Shown here piece after piece: positions 17,791-27,480 of a DNA stretch of 63,028 nucleotides. Made by a program: the position numbers and the translations under genes. Positions within the stretch are counted from its first letter, which is position 1; every line of letters starts with the position of its first letter. The stretch comes from CAYPEK01 sp964409645 (GTDB lineage: Bacteria; UBP15; UBA6099): NCBI GenBank assembly GCA_964409645.1, contig CAYPEK010000011.1:1-63028 (forward strand), read 5' to 3'. Under the pieces are notes generated by a model. The model saw nothing but the letters and a program-made list of their open reading frames with translations, searched no databases and was not told where the DNA came from.

Positions 17791-18874
17791 TAAAACAAAG
17801 GCAGCCGTACACGGACTCCTCGCCTCGGCGGGACTGTTCCGAGAGATTTGGAGCGCAGCGTACATAGGAACAGCCTGCGGGAATCTTCCCGTCCTCTATC
17901 TCGATATCACCGACAGATGCAACTCAGCCTGCGTCGCCTGCGACAAGTGGAAAAACAACGAAACCGGCAGACGCGAACTCAGCACCGAAGAGATCACCGG
18001 ACTCCTTCCCGCGCTCGGGCGGCTCGGCACAAGACTCGTCTCGATAGGCGGCGGCGAACCAACCGAAAGAAAAGACCTCGAAAGTTGCGTGTCGTCATTC
18101 AGCAACGCAGGAATCGCTGTGCACATAAACACGAACGGATTGAGCATTGACAAGGAAAAAGCGCGCGCGCTCGGCGACTCCGGGCTTTCGGTAGCTTATG
18201 TATCCATGGACCACCACACACGGGAGGGATACAAATCAATTCGCGGCGTGGACGGGCTCAACGCCGCGTCCGAAGCGGTCAGGCTGTTCAGCTCGCTTCC
18301 GCGTCCGATATCCACGGGTGTTAACATCACAGTATCCCGGCTGAATCAGAACTCGCTCGGAGAAATCGCGGACTACGCCGCGAATCTCGGCGCCGCAAAA
18401 ATCCAGTTCACTCCGATTCATTCACACCTCCAGCACAGGGAAATGAACAAAGCCGAACTTGAAGCATTGTTCCCAACTGAACCGGAGCGCCTTAAGGTTT
18501 CGCTTCGACACATAACCCGCAGGTTGAGAAAACGCGGAATCGAAACAAATTCGACCTTCTTCATCGAACACTTTGAATGTGCGTACAAACCGGTACGCCC
18601 GATACCATGCGTCGCCGGATGCCTTTTCGTCACGGTGGATGCATTCGGCGGCGTGATGCCGTGCTACGAACTTCAGTCCGGCGCAAACATACGAGAAATG
18701 CAACTCGACGAAATCCTCAAATCCGATCAATTCCGAAAGCAGCGCGCGTGCGTGCGGAAATGCGCGACGCCATGTTTCGACACCGGGAGCGCCGAGCCGA
18801 GCATCAGATTTTATCCGCCGTATTTCCTCACGCATCCTTTTGAAATCCTCCGCCAATACAGGATGCACACATAA
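17774..18874 (+). CDS. Radical SAM protein with SPASM-like C-terminal cysteines
   Basis: A 366-residue radical SAM enzyme without a B12 domain. The core motif is CNSACVAC (C49/C53/C56), followed by SIGGGEPTERKD (the GGE motif), HINTNGLS and VSMDH. After about residue 260 come further cysteines: CAYK..., IPCVAGC, MPCYE, and RACVRKCATPC. This is the pattern of a SPASM or twitch domain that binds extra 4Fe-4S clusters. Such enzymes modify peptides, oxidise alcohols or epimerise sugars. ATG 17774 is preferred over an earlier frame at 17582 because the earlier part is read from inside the aminotransferase gene. Last gene of the operon starting at 13746. With two aminotransferases alongside, sugar or cyclitol oxidation in the manner of BtrN is a possible role, but this is inference. 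Confidence 0.9.
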   Translation: MDEKDNKTKAAVHGLLASAGLFREIWSAAYIGTACGNLPVLYLDITDRCNSACVACDKWKNNETGRRELSTEEITGLLPALGRLGTRLVSIGGGEPTERKDLESCVSSFSNAGIAVHINTNGLSIDKEKARALGDSGLSVAYVSMDHHTREGYKSIRGVDGLNAASEAVRLFSSLPRPISTGVNITVSRLNQNSLGEIADYAANLGAAKIQFTPIHSHLQHREMNKAELEALFPTEPERLKVSLRHITRRLRKRGIETNSTFFIEHFECAYKPVRPIPCVAGCLFVTVDAFGGVMPCYELQSGANIREMQLDEILKSDQFRKQRACVRKCATPCFDTGSAEPSIRFYPPYFLTHPFEILRQYRMHT

Positions 18875-18966
18875 GTTATCGCCGCCGGCCAGCCCGCTAT
18901 ATTGAATATAGATTTCAGAACAAGCATAATAACCGTATTACTGCAAGACGATGACAGGTGCGGTCG

Positions 18967-20799
18967 ATGTTCTCTCGGAATCAGAAAATTTTCTTCGTCG
19001 AATTTCTGACCATTGCGCTTGCCGTGACGCTGATAATGCAGGTGAGCGGCCACTTCGGCCCGTTCAATCACCTCTTCTTTGATAACGTCTCGCTCGGCAT
19101 TATCATTTCATGCGCCGTAATCCAGCTCATCGCTCTCGCCATCTATGGGAAAGCACCGGAAATGATCAACGCGGAGCAGGCGCTCTTCATTCTGAAATCG
19201 GCAATCGCAGCCGTCATCCTTATACAAATTATTCCAACCGCGCACAACTTCAGTATCGAGTACGCATCGCCGCTCGCGTTCATCCTTCTGTACTGCATCG
19301 CCGTTCTTTCGCTGCTTGCGCTCATCTTTTTCGGCATTTACCTCGCGGGATTTGCGATTCTTATTCTGTTTTACTCTATCGCGCGAAAAGTATTCTCGAA
19401 AAAGAAACCGGATGATTCAAAGCGCCGTTCGCCGGCGAGACGGTTCTTTCGCGCGATCGCGGGTTTCTATATCCGCACGCTCATACTCGGCATCATTTTT
19501 ACAGGGTTCGTCATCGATCCGAGATCAACCGGCCTCGGCGCTCTCTGCTTTCTTTTCGTCCACACGTTCGTCAACATAATAATTCCCGCAATCAGAAAAA
19601 AAGGTCGCGCGCGAAGTCTGCCCGCATATATCGCAACAGCCGCGATCGCCATACTTATTTACGCATATCTGCACCGATTCAAAACACTGCACGGGATGCT
19701 TCTTACATTCATATACCTCACGGCGGCGGGCGGCCTTCTTTATTCAATGTTTTCCCCGAAAAGCGACTGGAAAAAGTCGTTCAACCTCGGTTTTCGCGAA
19801 CTTCTCGCCTACACCCTGCCCGTTTGCCTGCTCACCTCATGCGCGTTCACTTTCGGCATGATGAAAAACCAAAAAGTCCGCGCGAAAGAATTGAGAGAAA
19901 TCCACCCCGTCGGGAAAGTATATGACGTTGAATACGACGCCGCGACTTCGCAACTATATGTCACGTCGAGAAACAAACCCAACGTACTTCGCATAGACCC
20001 GGCGTCGGGTAAAGTCACCGGCGCAGTGAAGAATTTCGATCAGCCGCGCAGGATAGCCGTGTTTCCCGAACACGACAAAGTTCTCGTCGGCAGCGTGTAC
20101 GGAACGAAAGCCTTCTCGCTCGACCTGAAAAAAACATATCCGAAACGCATATTCAAATCTCATACGATAGACGTCGAAAAGATGGGCGAATACCGCGCCA
20201 TCCTCATTCAGGAAATAGTCAACGACATAATGATCTACAACCTCGCGACCGGCAGGAAAAAGCACATCACGCTTCCACTCGGATGGGCGTGGATGTACGC
20301 CGTGAGATACAGCGAAAAGCTCGGCGCGTTCTTTATCAGCGACTGGTTCTTCTCACCCTACGTGCATCGCATAGAGCAAACCGACTACCGAAAAGTCACG
20401 AAATCGTTCAACGGCTTCATGAACGTCGGAATGTGTATTTTGCCTGACAGCAACAGCGTACTCGTCGCGCGGCCGCTCAACAGGCGTGTGGATATCCTCG
20501 ACGCCGTAAGCCTGAAAAGAAAAGGCGAGATACCCGCGGAATTCGGTATCCGCGAGATCGACTGCGACAAATCGAACGACCTGCTCTTCACGCTCGCGCA
20601 CTTTCAGGGCGCCTTGTCGGTGACCGACGTACGCTCAGGAAAACAACTCCTTGAACTTCAGGTCGGACAAGGCGCGAGAGCTCTCTCTTACGACGCGAGC
20701 ACAAACACGCTCTACCTCGGAACCCAGACGGGTGTTTATTCGGTTGATCTGAAAAAGGTTATAGAAAAACTGAAAGCACGGCGCATCTCCGGCCGTTAA
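18967..20799 (+). CDS. Multi-pass membrane protein with C-terminal YVTN-type beta-propeller (paralogue family member 1)
   Basis: A 610-residue protein. The first half (about 10-310) has some 9-10 helices. The second half is a beta-propeller of about 290 residues with repeats such as LYVTSRNKPNVLRIDPASGK, LVGSVYGTKAFSLD, LVARPLNRRVDILDAVS and LYLGTQTGVYSVDLKK. The propeller is probably periplasmic. Four other genes here (20801, 30866, 32392, 38028) share this architecture and a similar final blade ending in G-V-x-x-x-D/E-x-K. ATG 18967 has CAGG eight bases upstream; GTG 18958 is an alternative. It converges with its paralogue at 20801 with one base between the stop codons. No enzyme motif is visible. 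A binding, sensing or scaffolding role at the envelope is a guess. Confidence 0.85.
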   Translation: MFSRNQKIFFVEFLTIALAVTLIMQVSGHFGPFNHLFFDNVSLGIIISCAVIQLIALAIYGKAPEMINAEQALFILKSAIAAVILIQIIPTAHNFSIEYASPLAFILLYCIAVLSLLALIFFGIYLAGFAILILFYSIARKVFSKKKPDDSKRRSPARRFFRAIAGFYIRTLILGIIFTGFVIDPRSTGLGALCFLFVHTFVNIIIPAIRKKGRARSLPAYIATAAIAILIYAYLHRFKTLHGMLLTFIYLTAAGGLLYSMFSPKSDWKKSFNLGFRELLAYTLPVCLLTSCAFTFGMMKNQKVRAKELREIHPVGKVYDVEYDAATSQLYVTSRNKPNVLRIDPASGKVTGAVKNFDQPRRIAVFPEHDKVLVGSVYGTKAFSLDLKKTYPKRIFKSHTIDVEKMGEYRAILIQEIVNDIMIYNLATGRKKHITLPLGWAWMYAVRYSEKLGAFFISDWFFSPYVHRIEQTDYRKVTKSFNGFMNVGMCILPDSNSVLVARPLNRRVDILDAVSLKRKGEIPAEFGIREIDCDKSNDLLFTLAHFQGALSVTDVRSGKQLLELQVGQGARALSYDASTNTLYLGTQTGVYSVDLKKVIEKLKARRISGR

Positions 20800-20800
20800 A

Positions 20801-22501
20801 TCAAATACCATTCCCGCGAGGCACCCATTTGCCGAGATCGATCCTCGCGTAGCCGCGCTCGGACGAAAACATCAGACAGTTAAGTTCGGCGCTGTACTCC
20901 ATCCTCTTTATCTTACGCCCAACTCGCACCGTGTCGAGAATTCTTCGCCGCGCCCAGTCGATCCTGTAAATATCGCCCGTGAGATAGTTCGACACATACA
21001 TCAACCCGTCCGCGCCGAACACAATATCCTTCGCGCCAACCGGCAGCGTCATCTGACCGCGCACGCCGAATGTCTTCGAGTCCAACTCGACCACTGCGCC
21101 GCCTGCGAACGAGGAAAGCGGCGAAGTGACAAAAAGCGACTTGCTTTCCGGCCGGTAGCATATAGCAAGCGTGAACCAAGGGAGGTCCATAGTTCCGACA
21201 AGCTTCTCCCTCCTGAGGTCGTATCCGCCGATATAATTTCCATTGAACATATCAATGAAATATATCATGCCGTCTTCCCGCGACATGGTTGTTTCCACAA
21301 CACTCCCGCCCGGCCCTTTCTTCATAGGTTCCATTTTTTCCCTTTTAAGCCCGTCCAGCCTGTAGATTATCGCCCTGTCCTCGATCGTCTCGCCGAACCC
21401 CACAAAAAGCCGCCGCGATTTGTCGTCCGCTTCGAGCCAGTACGGGCCGCCGAACTTTTCGTACACAATAGATTCCTTCAACTTCAAAGTCGATGTTTCA
21501 TAGACGTTCACCATTCCGTCCTGTGGACAGGCGATGAACGTACGGTTCGTGGGCTTGTCCTCGTAAAGCGAAAAAAAACCGCAGTTCAGGGGCGTCACCG
21601 CACCGCCGTCGAAATCGTACACAAACGAATGCTCCATGCTCGCCCCAATAAAAACCCGGCTGCCTGTCTGAATAACGGAGCGGTGCTTCGCGCGCATCGT
21701 ATCCAGCGCCTCTTTGCTTAAACGCGACTCTATTCTGCCCTTCGGAATAAGCTGATGCCCTTCGTCGCAGTAGTTGAGGTAATACTCGACATACGCCGCC
21801 CTGTCTTTCTCCCCGCCGCACGGCTGGAGTATCGTGAACACCTCCATCGCAGGAATAAACGCGAGACATGCCGGGACGACAAGCGCCTGCAGCGCCACGC
21901 TGAACACTGGCCGCTTTGTCTTAATCGCCGCATATACCGCCGCCGCCGCCGCAATCGCCAGCAGCGGGAAAAACCACTTGAACATAAACGCGACCACATA
22001 AAACATCGGATACCACAGCAGCAGCGTGTATGCGATGATTAAATAAAAAATGAATTTCAGAACAAACAGTCCGCGCCGATATCCGATCGCATCAAACGCA
22101 CTACAGACGGCAAAAACCATGATGCAGAAAATGCCGAAGAAAACAACGAGCGGCTTGGGCAGCACCGACAGGTTGGGAGTAACCGAAGGAAAATGAGAAT
22201 AAAGAATGATGGGCAGCAGAAGCACGCTGCGCGCGGCCACCAGTGCGATAAAATGCCCCGCGATGAATAAAAAACCTTTTTCCTCGCCGGGTTCGATCCG
22301 CCTGTTATCCGCCACTTTTAAAAAGAAAATACATAATTTATGAATCAGCCGCGCGAGCCGGACACAAAATCCGGCCAGCTTCGTCAGCTTGTTTTTGATA
22401 TTAGTCGCGAAAGACGGCAGTCCCTTCGAAGCCGCTATCACCCCGTACACAATCAGCGCCAATAGCAGAAGGTAAAAAATTATACCGGCTGTCTTTGTCA
22501 T
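20801..22501 (-). CDS. Multi-pass membrane protein with C-terminal beta-propeller (paralogue family member 2)
   Basis: A 566-residue protein. An N-terminal helix (4-24) is followed by a basic linker and about five more helices up to residue 215. Next comes a short CGGEKD...NYC segment (about 235-250) that could form a disulfide in the periplasm, then a propeller to the C-terminus. Blade repeats include RTFIACPQDGMVNVYETSTL, LFVTSPLSSFAGGAVVELD, MYVSNYLTGDIYRIDWARR and LMFSSERGYARIDLGK. The same order of membrane part then propeller is found in four sister genes here. Upstream is a good promoter (TTGCGA, 17, TATCAT) with a leader of about 20 bases. The gene is divergent from the GT-C gene at 22622. 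Function unknown. Confidence 0.85.
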   Translation of the reverse strand: MTKTAGIIFYLLLLALIVYGVIAASKGLPSFATNIKNKLTKLAGFCVRLARLIHKLCIFFLKVADNRRIEPGEEKGFLFIAGHFIALVAARSVLLLPIILYSHFPSVTPNLSVLPKPLVVFFGIFCIMVFAVCSAFDAIGYRRGLFVLKFIFYLIIAYTLLLWYPMFYVVAFMFKWFFPLLAIAAAAAVYAAIKTKRPVFSVALQALVVPACLAFIPAMEVFTILQPCGGEKDRAAYVEYYLNYCDEGHQLIPKGRIESRLSKEALDTMRAKHRSVIQTGSRVFIGASMEHSFVYDFDGGAVTPLNCGFFSLYEDKPTNRTFIACPQDGMVNVYETSTLKLKESIVYEKFGGPYWLEADDKSRRLFVGFGETIEDRAIIYRLDGLKREKMEPMKKGPGGSVVETTMSREDGMIYFIDMFNGNYIGGYDLRREKLVGTMDLPWFTLAICYRPESKSLFVTSPLSSFAGGAVVELDSKTFGVRGQMTLPVGAKDIVFGADGLMYVSNYLTGDIYRIDWARRRILDTVRVGRKIKRMEYSAELNCLMFSSERGYARIDLGKWVPRGNGI

Positions 22502-22527
22502 CTGATCGCAACCCGCCGCTCACAGGA

Positions 22528-22556
22528 ATGATACCGGCGCTCTGTATTTTTCGCAA
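22528..22556 (-). promoter_or_regulatory. Sigma70-like promoter for the 20801-22501 gene
   Basis: On the minus strand TTGCGA (22556-22551), a 17-base spacer and TATCAT (22533-22528) precede the ATG at 22501 by 26 bases. Spacing and hexamers fit a housekeeping promoter with a short leader. Confidence 0.55.
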
Positions 22557-22585
22557 TAATGCAGGTGTCCGGCCGCAATTCCGAG

Positions 22586-22615
22586 TTGATTATATGTCCC
22601 CGCCTGAACTAAAAT
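22586..22615 (+). promoter_or_regulatory. Sigma70-like promoter, probable leaderless start for the 22622-24889 gene
   Basis: TTGATT (22586-22591), an 18-base spacer and TAAAAT (22610-22615) end only 6 bases before the GTG start codon at 22622. Transcription would begin at the start codon itself. No Shine-Dalgarno sequence is possible in this layout. Confidence 0.62.
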
Positions 22616-22621
22616 CTCTGC

Positions 22622-24889
22622 GTGGAAGCTCTCTCGGCAAATATGAATCGGCGCACTCCGGTTTCGGCCGGAAGGTGGAAGAAGCTCATCGTATTATCGG
22701 CCATCTTCGTTCTCTTCAACATATTCCTTAACAACAAAGAGCCGGTTCACGACGGCGACTCGTTCGAATACGCGGGAATCGCGAGAAACATCCTCCGCAC
22801 CGGCGGCCTGCGCGAAGACCTGCTCCGCTCGTATGCAATCGTCAACCAGCAGCTTCCGCACCCACCGTCACAGCGAGCCAACCTCTACGTCTATTTCCTC
22901 GTCCCGTTCTACGCGGTTTTCGGCGACACCTACTGGTCGTTCCTCGTCCCGTCGCTGATCGGCTTGTTTCTTTTACCGCTCGTCACCTACCGAACTGGAC
23001 GCCGCATCTTCAACAACGACGACATCGGCTTTTACGCCGCGCTGATAACCTTGTTCCTTCCGGCGCTTCTCAGAGTGTATTACCTCGCGGACCCCGGTCT
23101 GCCCGAAGTCTGGCAGATGATTTTCTATATGCTCTTCGCACGATTCCTACTCGAAGAACGATACGCCGCCGCCGGGCTTCTGATGGGTCTCGCGTATCAG
23201 TTCCGCCAGAACAGCGTCGTGCTGATTCCGGCGGCAATCTTGTGGATGCTGTTCTTTAAAAGAAAACAATTGTTCGGCGCCGGGGCGGTCAAAATGTTCG
23301 CCGTCGCATTCGTCATCGTACTGCCGTTCCTGATACGGAGCTGGATCGTCTTCGGTTCCCCGACGTACAACGAGCAGGTCGAGGGCGCGTCGAAAGTCTA
23401 TGACGGCACGCTGCGCGACCACTTCGAGCACGCGCGGATGTTCGGCGTCGTCTTCAACTACGATGCATACCACAACCCGTCCGCGCGCAAGGATGGGAAC
23501 GGCCCCGGCTTCGCCTCAAACTTCGCCGCGATCGTAAAGGCGAACATGAAAATGGCTCTGTTCGGAAAAGAGTCGGACATACTCTACATCCCCGGCATCT
23601 TTCAGGCACTCGGCCTGCTCATGCTCCCGTTCCTCATTCTCGGCATACGTGCCGGGCGCGGCTCACCCGTCACGGCGTTGTTGCTCATCGTCATTGTGCT
23701 CCAGTCGATCATGCACATCGTTATGATTACTTATACGGATCGCTATATTCTCTGCATAACGCCGTTTGCGTTCATGCTCTGCGCCGCCGGTTTCGGCGAA
23801 TTCAGATCGATATTTGCGAATAAGCATCCCAGACTCGCCGACCCGCGATTCGCCGCCGGTGTTATCACTTTCGTCATCCTCACCGAGTCGGCCGGACTCC
23901 TCATCTTCGACATCTCCCGCATGGCGGGGAACCCGCGCAGAAATGTTTACACCGAGATGCAAACCACGTGCAGCTATATCAAAAAACACACGAAACCCGG
24001 CGACGTCGTGATGACGTACCCGTTCTTCTCGACCCACTTCATCTGCGACCGGTACACCGCGCCCCTGCCCTACGGACCAATGAGCACTGTGGCGAAAGTC
24101 GTAAAAAAGTACGACGCGAAATACTTCGTATTCGCAACACCTTGGCGTGGCGACAGGTTCCCCGACCTTCCGTTCGCGGACACCGTCGCACACGGCATGA
24201 GAGTGAACCTTTTCAAAATCTCACCGTCGAGGCTGGACTCCTTTTTAAATGATTACAGGAATTATCCGACAGGAAAGCTGAACCTCGCGGACTATTTTCT
24301 CTCGGGCCGATTCAACTTCGAGTTTGCGCCACCGTTGTATAAAACCATCAACGGCATATTCCACAGTATTGCAATCGGAATTCCGGTTTATCTGGCTTTG
24401 TTCTTCGTATTCATGTTTCTTTTCCTCTCCCGGCCCGGATTTCCGAGAACGGCATCGCTCATCATCCTTTCTGCAGCGATATGTGTCTGTCATTTCTATC
24501 AGATGTTCAAAACATTCTCGCCGATGATGAATAACCCGCCGCCGTTAAGCGTTATCGAAAGCAAGCTGACCGTCGAGCGTTTTCCGGCTGAGAAACGATA
24601 CAACCTCAGCGTGGAAAACACCGGCCCAGCGGCGCAGGACACGCTCAAAACACTCGGCGTATTTTTCAAACATTCATCGCTGTCGAAAGCGCCCGCCGCC
24701 GACATCACCGAAAATATGGCGGCGTTCGTGCCCGTGCCGCCCGCCGACTCATGGCTCTCCGACAACGCGGATTTCACCAACAACGTGAAGCTCCAGAAAA
24801 AAAGACTCGACATTCAGCGCAAAATAATCGACAAATATAAAAACGGGAGAAAAACATATCCCGTTTATGGAGGCGTTTTCATATACTGA
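22622..24889 (+). CDS. GT-C (family 39) membrane glycosyltransferase
   Basis: A 755-residue protein with about 10-11 helices. After the first helix comes the catalytic-type loop EPVHDGDSFEYAGIARNI (40-57), where D44/D46 and the following Y-x-x-I-A-R-N match PMT/ArnT-family enzymes. A second hallmark is the long amphipathic stretch around ADPGLPEVWQMIFYML. The C-terminal 250 residues contain two more helices and a soluble tail ending in VYGGVFIY. The GTG start at 22622 is supported by the promoter whose -10 box lies 6 bases upstream; an in-frame ATG at 22643 would lose seven residues and remains possible. It would move a sugar from a polyprenyl-phosphate carrier to an unknown acceptor on the outer side of the membrane. 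Confidence 0.87.
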   Translation: MEALSANMNRRTPVSAGRWKKLIVLSAIFVLFNIFLNNKEPVHDGDSFEYAGIARNILRTGGLREDLLRSYAIVNQQLPHPPSQRANLYVYFLVPFYAVFGDTYWSFLVPSLIGLFLLPLVTYRTGRRIFNNDDIGFYAALITLFLPALLRVYYLADPGLPEVWQMIFYMLFARFLLEERYAAAGLLMGLAYQFRQNSVVLIPAAILWMLFFKRKQLFGAGAVKMFAVAFVIVLPFLIRSWIVFGSPTYNEQVEGASKVYDGTLRDHFEHARMFGVVFNYDAYHNPSARKDGNGPGFASNFAAIVKANMKMALFGKESDILYIPGIFQALGLLMLPFLILGIRAGRGSPVTALLLIVIVLQSIMHIVMITYTDRYILCITPFAFMLCAAGFGEFRSIFANKHPRLADPRFAAGVITFVILTESAGLLIFDISRMAGNPRRNVYTEMQTTCSYIKKHTKPGDVVMTYPFFSTHFICDRYTAPLPYGPMSTVAKVVKKYDAKYFVFATPWRGDRFPDLPFADTVAHGMRVNLFKISPSRLDSFLNDYRNYPTGKLNLADYFLSGRFNFEFAPPLYKTINGIFHSIAIGIPVYLALFFVFMFLFLSRPGFPRTASLIILSAAICVCHFYQMFKTFSPMMNNPPPLSVIESKLTVERFPAEKRYNLSVENTGPAAQDTLKTLGVFFKHSSLSKAPAADITENMAAFVPVPPADSWLSDNADFTNNVKLQKKRLDIQRKIIDKYKNGRKTYPVYGGVFIY

Positions 24890-24898
24890 TTCTCACAC

Positions 24899-24925
24899 AG
24901 CCGGAGTCAGGCGTTCCTTCCGGCT
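24899..24925. terminator. Small hairpin between the GT-C gene and the dikinase gene
   Basis: AGCCGGA (24899-24905) and TCCGGCT (24919-24925) form a 7-bp stem with a 13-base loop, 10 bases after the stop at 24889. There is no U-tract, so intrinsic termination is uncertain. It may simply be a stable 3' end. Confidence 0.3.
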
Positions 24926-24945
24926 GAACTCATGAATAAAACGAC

Positions 24946-27480
24946 ATGACAGCTTTTCTTCCCGACATATCAAACTTCCTGCCCGCCGCCGCGGAATATC
25001 TGTTGCGATTAATCGACAGCAGCTTTTTACGGCACGGATTCGACGTATTCTTTGCAGGCTTGTTTTCCATGCCGGTCGCCATCGGCGCATTCATCGCCGC
25101 GGTCCTGACAATACTGATCGCCGCACTCCTCGTCCCGATAACGGCGGCACTCGGATTGTCTTCGGGAAAGGGAATATTCGCACTGGGCGCGGCTATCCTG
25201 CTCGCAGCCGTTTGGGCGGTGTACGCGGCCGTCGCAAAATTCCGCTTCAAATTCATGCGCCGATTCTCCGCGATCATCCCTATAAACGCCGCGGCGTCGT
25301 CGGGACTTCGGCACACCGGCTTCAAAGGAAACGGTGTCGGACTTCTGTCCGCAATGAACGTAAACACGCCGGACGGTTTCATTATCAACGGTTCCGTCTT
25401 TAATAAATGGGTCAGAACTCGCAAGCTCGGCGAAATGATAGCAAAAATCGCCGCGATGGAAGACGCGGAAAAAAGGATCGAAGCGCTGCTCAGGACAACC
25501 AAGCCTCCCTTCCTTTTTAAACGAAAGCTGAAAAAAGCGCTCCGCGCCTTCAGCGGCGCCAAGATCATTCTCAGATCATCATTCCCCGGCGAAGACGGAA
25601 AAAACACGAGCATGGCGGGCGTGTTCGAGTCCGTCAGATCGGACTCCGGCATAGACAACACGTTGGCAGCCCTCGCAAAAGTATGGGCATCGCATTTCTC
25701 GCAACGCGCCGCCGCCGCGCGATCCGGCGAGGAACCTCCCGCGCCACTCTTCCTGCCGGTCATCGTCCAGCGCAGAATCCGGCACGATGTTTTTTTCATC
25801 GGCTGCTCGGTGAACTACTTCAACGGACGGCTCGAAGAAATGGTCGTTTCGTATGAAACGCCTCAGGGCGGCGCGGGTGTCGTCAAATTCGACACGTTCA
25901 CAAAAGGCATCACCGCGATAGACGGTCAGGATGATTATCCATTCGGCAACGATACAATCACCGTTCTGGCAAGCCTTTTGAATAGGCTTGAAGCAAGATA
26001 CGACAAGCCTGTTCAGATCGAAGCGGGATTGTCCGGAGACACACTGTATTTATATCAGGTACGGCCTCTGACGGGCTTCAGGCCGGTGGAGACACTTGTC
26101 AACTCATTCATTGTGGATATCGCCGACACACCACTGACGCCGCTTTCAAAAGACCTGTTCGGGCTGCCCGGCAGCCTCGGGGAAAGGATGTCGAAAAGAC
26201 TCGCTCCGTACGGATTCACAGGCGGCGCTTCCGCATTCACGGAGCATCAGGGCCGTATTTACCTTAATTACAGCACGGTACACAAATATCTGAACCCGCA
26301 CTATCTTGCTCTGCCGCGTTTCGCGGTACGATCTCTCGTTCCTTCGATGCGCGCGGCGATCCGGCTTGCCGCGCCGGGCACATTCAGAAGGAGATATATA
26401 AAAATTCTGAAGCGTTTTGAAGTTTTGCAAAACGAAAGCAATGCAAAAATAAGCGTGTTGCGCAACGGCATCTTATTGCCGCTGTTCCGTCTGCAACTCG
26501 ACCTTTTTGAATTCTCGGACTTGACCGGCGGAAGATACGACGCGTTTATAGACAGAGTGTTCGGCAATTCGACCGAGCGTGCATCACAGGCGAAAAGCCT
26601 CAAAACAGCGCCTGAGAATTCGCCGTGGAAAAGGATGCTCGACGAACTCAGGAATATCAATACCTCGGACGAAAGCCAAGTCGCGGCTTTCAAGCAGAAA
26701 TTCGGACACTGGGGAAATCCGGAATCCGAGATCGCTGCACCGAGACTCGCGGACGACATCACGCCATGGCTGAACGCCGTTCCGGATGCGGGGGCTGTCG
26801 CGTCGCAAAAACATTCCGTCGCCCTTTCGGAAGTCGAGCAGGCTTTCCGCAACAAATGGGCGCGCAGTACATTCAATACCGGACTTCTAATTTTCCATAT
26901 CATGTATCGGCGGCAAATGAAAATAATGACTCTGAGAGAAGAAGTCCGCGATACCCTCAACAGAACAATGTCCGAAATAAGAAAAAAAGCGTTATCCATG
27001 AATTTCGGCGAAGACGTTTTTTATATGACGATCGCTGAGATCGAAAACGTCGCGCCGGGCGGCGAGGTTGTCGTGAAAAGAAAATCCGAACACACCACTT
27101 TTCTCGGGAAGCATCCCGGAGCAGTGGTTCACATTCCCGATTCACAGGAAGACGAACGCGAAAGCGGAGCAATATCCTGTCTCGGCGTGGGAAATGAGAT
27201 TGTTGAAGGGACCGCGCTAATTGCCGACGGCCCGGCGAGCGTGACGAATGGAGAAAAGCCGGTTCTTTTCATAGCGCGGCCTGACGGAATATACGGAACG
27301 GTCATAAGAAATATTTCGGCTCTGGTCATAGAGAGAGGAAGCCCGTTGTCCCATCTTGTTCTTCTCGCGAGGGAGGCGGGCATACCCGTACTGATCGGCG
27401 GTTCGGGCATAATGGGACGGATTGCAAACGGCGACCGTGTGACAGTCGATACCGGGAAGGGGGTGTTGCGGATTGGATAA
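24946..27480 (+). CDS. Membrane-anchored PEP-synthase/rifampicin-phosphotransferase-like dikinase
   Basis: An 844-residue protein. Two membrane helices (about 34-68 and 75-98) are followed by an ATP-grasp (PPDK N-terminal type) domain: RSSFPGEDGKNTSMAGVFES carries the nucleotide loop, VIVQRRI and YLYQVRPL mark the end near 380. A middle domain of about 340 residues begins with DTPLTPLSKDLFG. A swivelling phosphohistidine domain closes the protein, with ERGSPLSHLVLLAREAGIP and H803 as the phospho-acceptor. The order ATP-grasp, acceptor domain, His domain is that of rifampicin phosphotransferase, not of PpsA or PPDK, which end in a TIM-barrel. Such enzymes pass the beta-phosphate of ATP via His to an alcohol. 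Membrane anchoring is unusual and suggests a lipid or envelope acceptor. It overlaps the next gene by eight bases. Confidence 0.87.
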   Translation: MTAFLPDISNFLPAAAEYLLRLIDSSFLRHGFDVFFAGLFSMPVAIGAFIAAVLTILIAALLVPITAALGLSSGKGIFALGAAILLAAVWAVYAAVAKFRFKFMRRFSAIIPINAAASSGLRHTGFKGNGVGLLSAMNVNTPDGFIINGSVFNKWVRTRKLGEMIAKIAAMEDAEKRIEALLRTTKPPFLFKRKLKKALRAFSGAKIILRSSFPGEDGKNTSMAGVFESVRSDSGIDNTLAALAKVWASHFSQRAAAARSGEEPPAPLFLPVIVQRRIRHDVFFIGCSVNYFNGRLEEMVVSYETPQGGAGVVKFDTFTKGITAIDGQDDYPFGNDTITVLASLLNRLEARYDKPVQIEAGLSGDTLYLYQVRPLTGFRPVETLVNSFIVDIADTPLTPLSKDLFGLPGSLGERMSKRLAPYGFTGGASAFTEHQGRIYLNYSTVHKYLNPHYLALPRFAVRSLVPSMRAAIRLAAPGTFRRRYIKILKRFEVLQNESNAKISVLRNGILLPLFRLQLDLFEFSDLTGGRYDAFIDRVFGNSTERASQAKSLKTAPENSPWKRMLDELRNINTSDESQVAAFKQKFGHWGNPESEIAAPRLADDITPWLNAVPDAGAVASQKHSVALSEVEQAFRNKWARSTFNTGLLIFHIMYRRQMKIMTLREEVRDTLNRTMSEIRKKALSMNFGEDVFYMTIAEIENVAPGGEVVVKRKSEHTTFLGKHPGAVVHIPDSQEDERESGAISCLGVGNEIVEGTALIADGPASVTNGEKPVLFIARPDGIYGTVIRNISALVIERGSPLSHLVLLAREAGIPVLIGGSGIMGRIANGDRVTVDTGKGVLRIG

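Noticed and set aside
24841..24866. 8-bp perfect hairpin AAACGGGA/TCCCGTTT
   Set aside because: It lies inside the coding end of the 22622-24889 gene with no T-run after it; probably coincidental.
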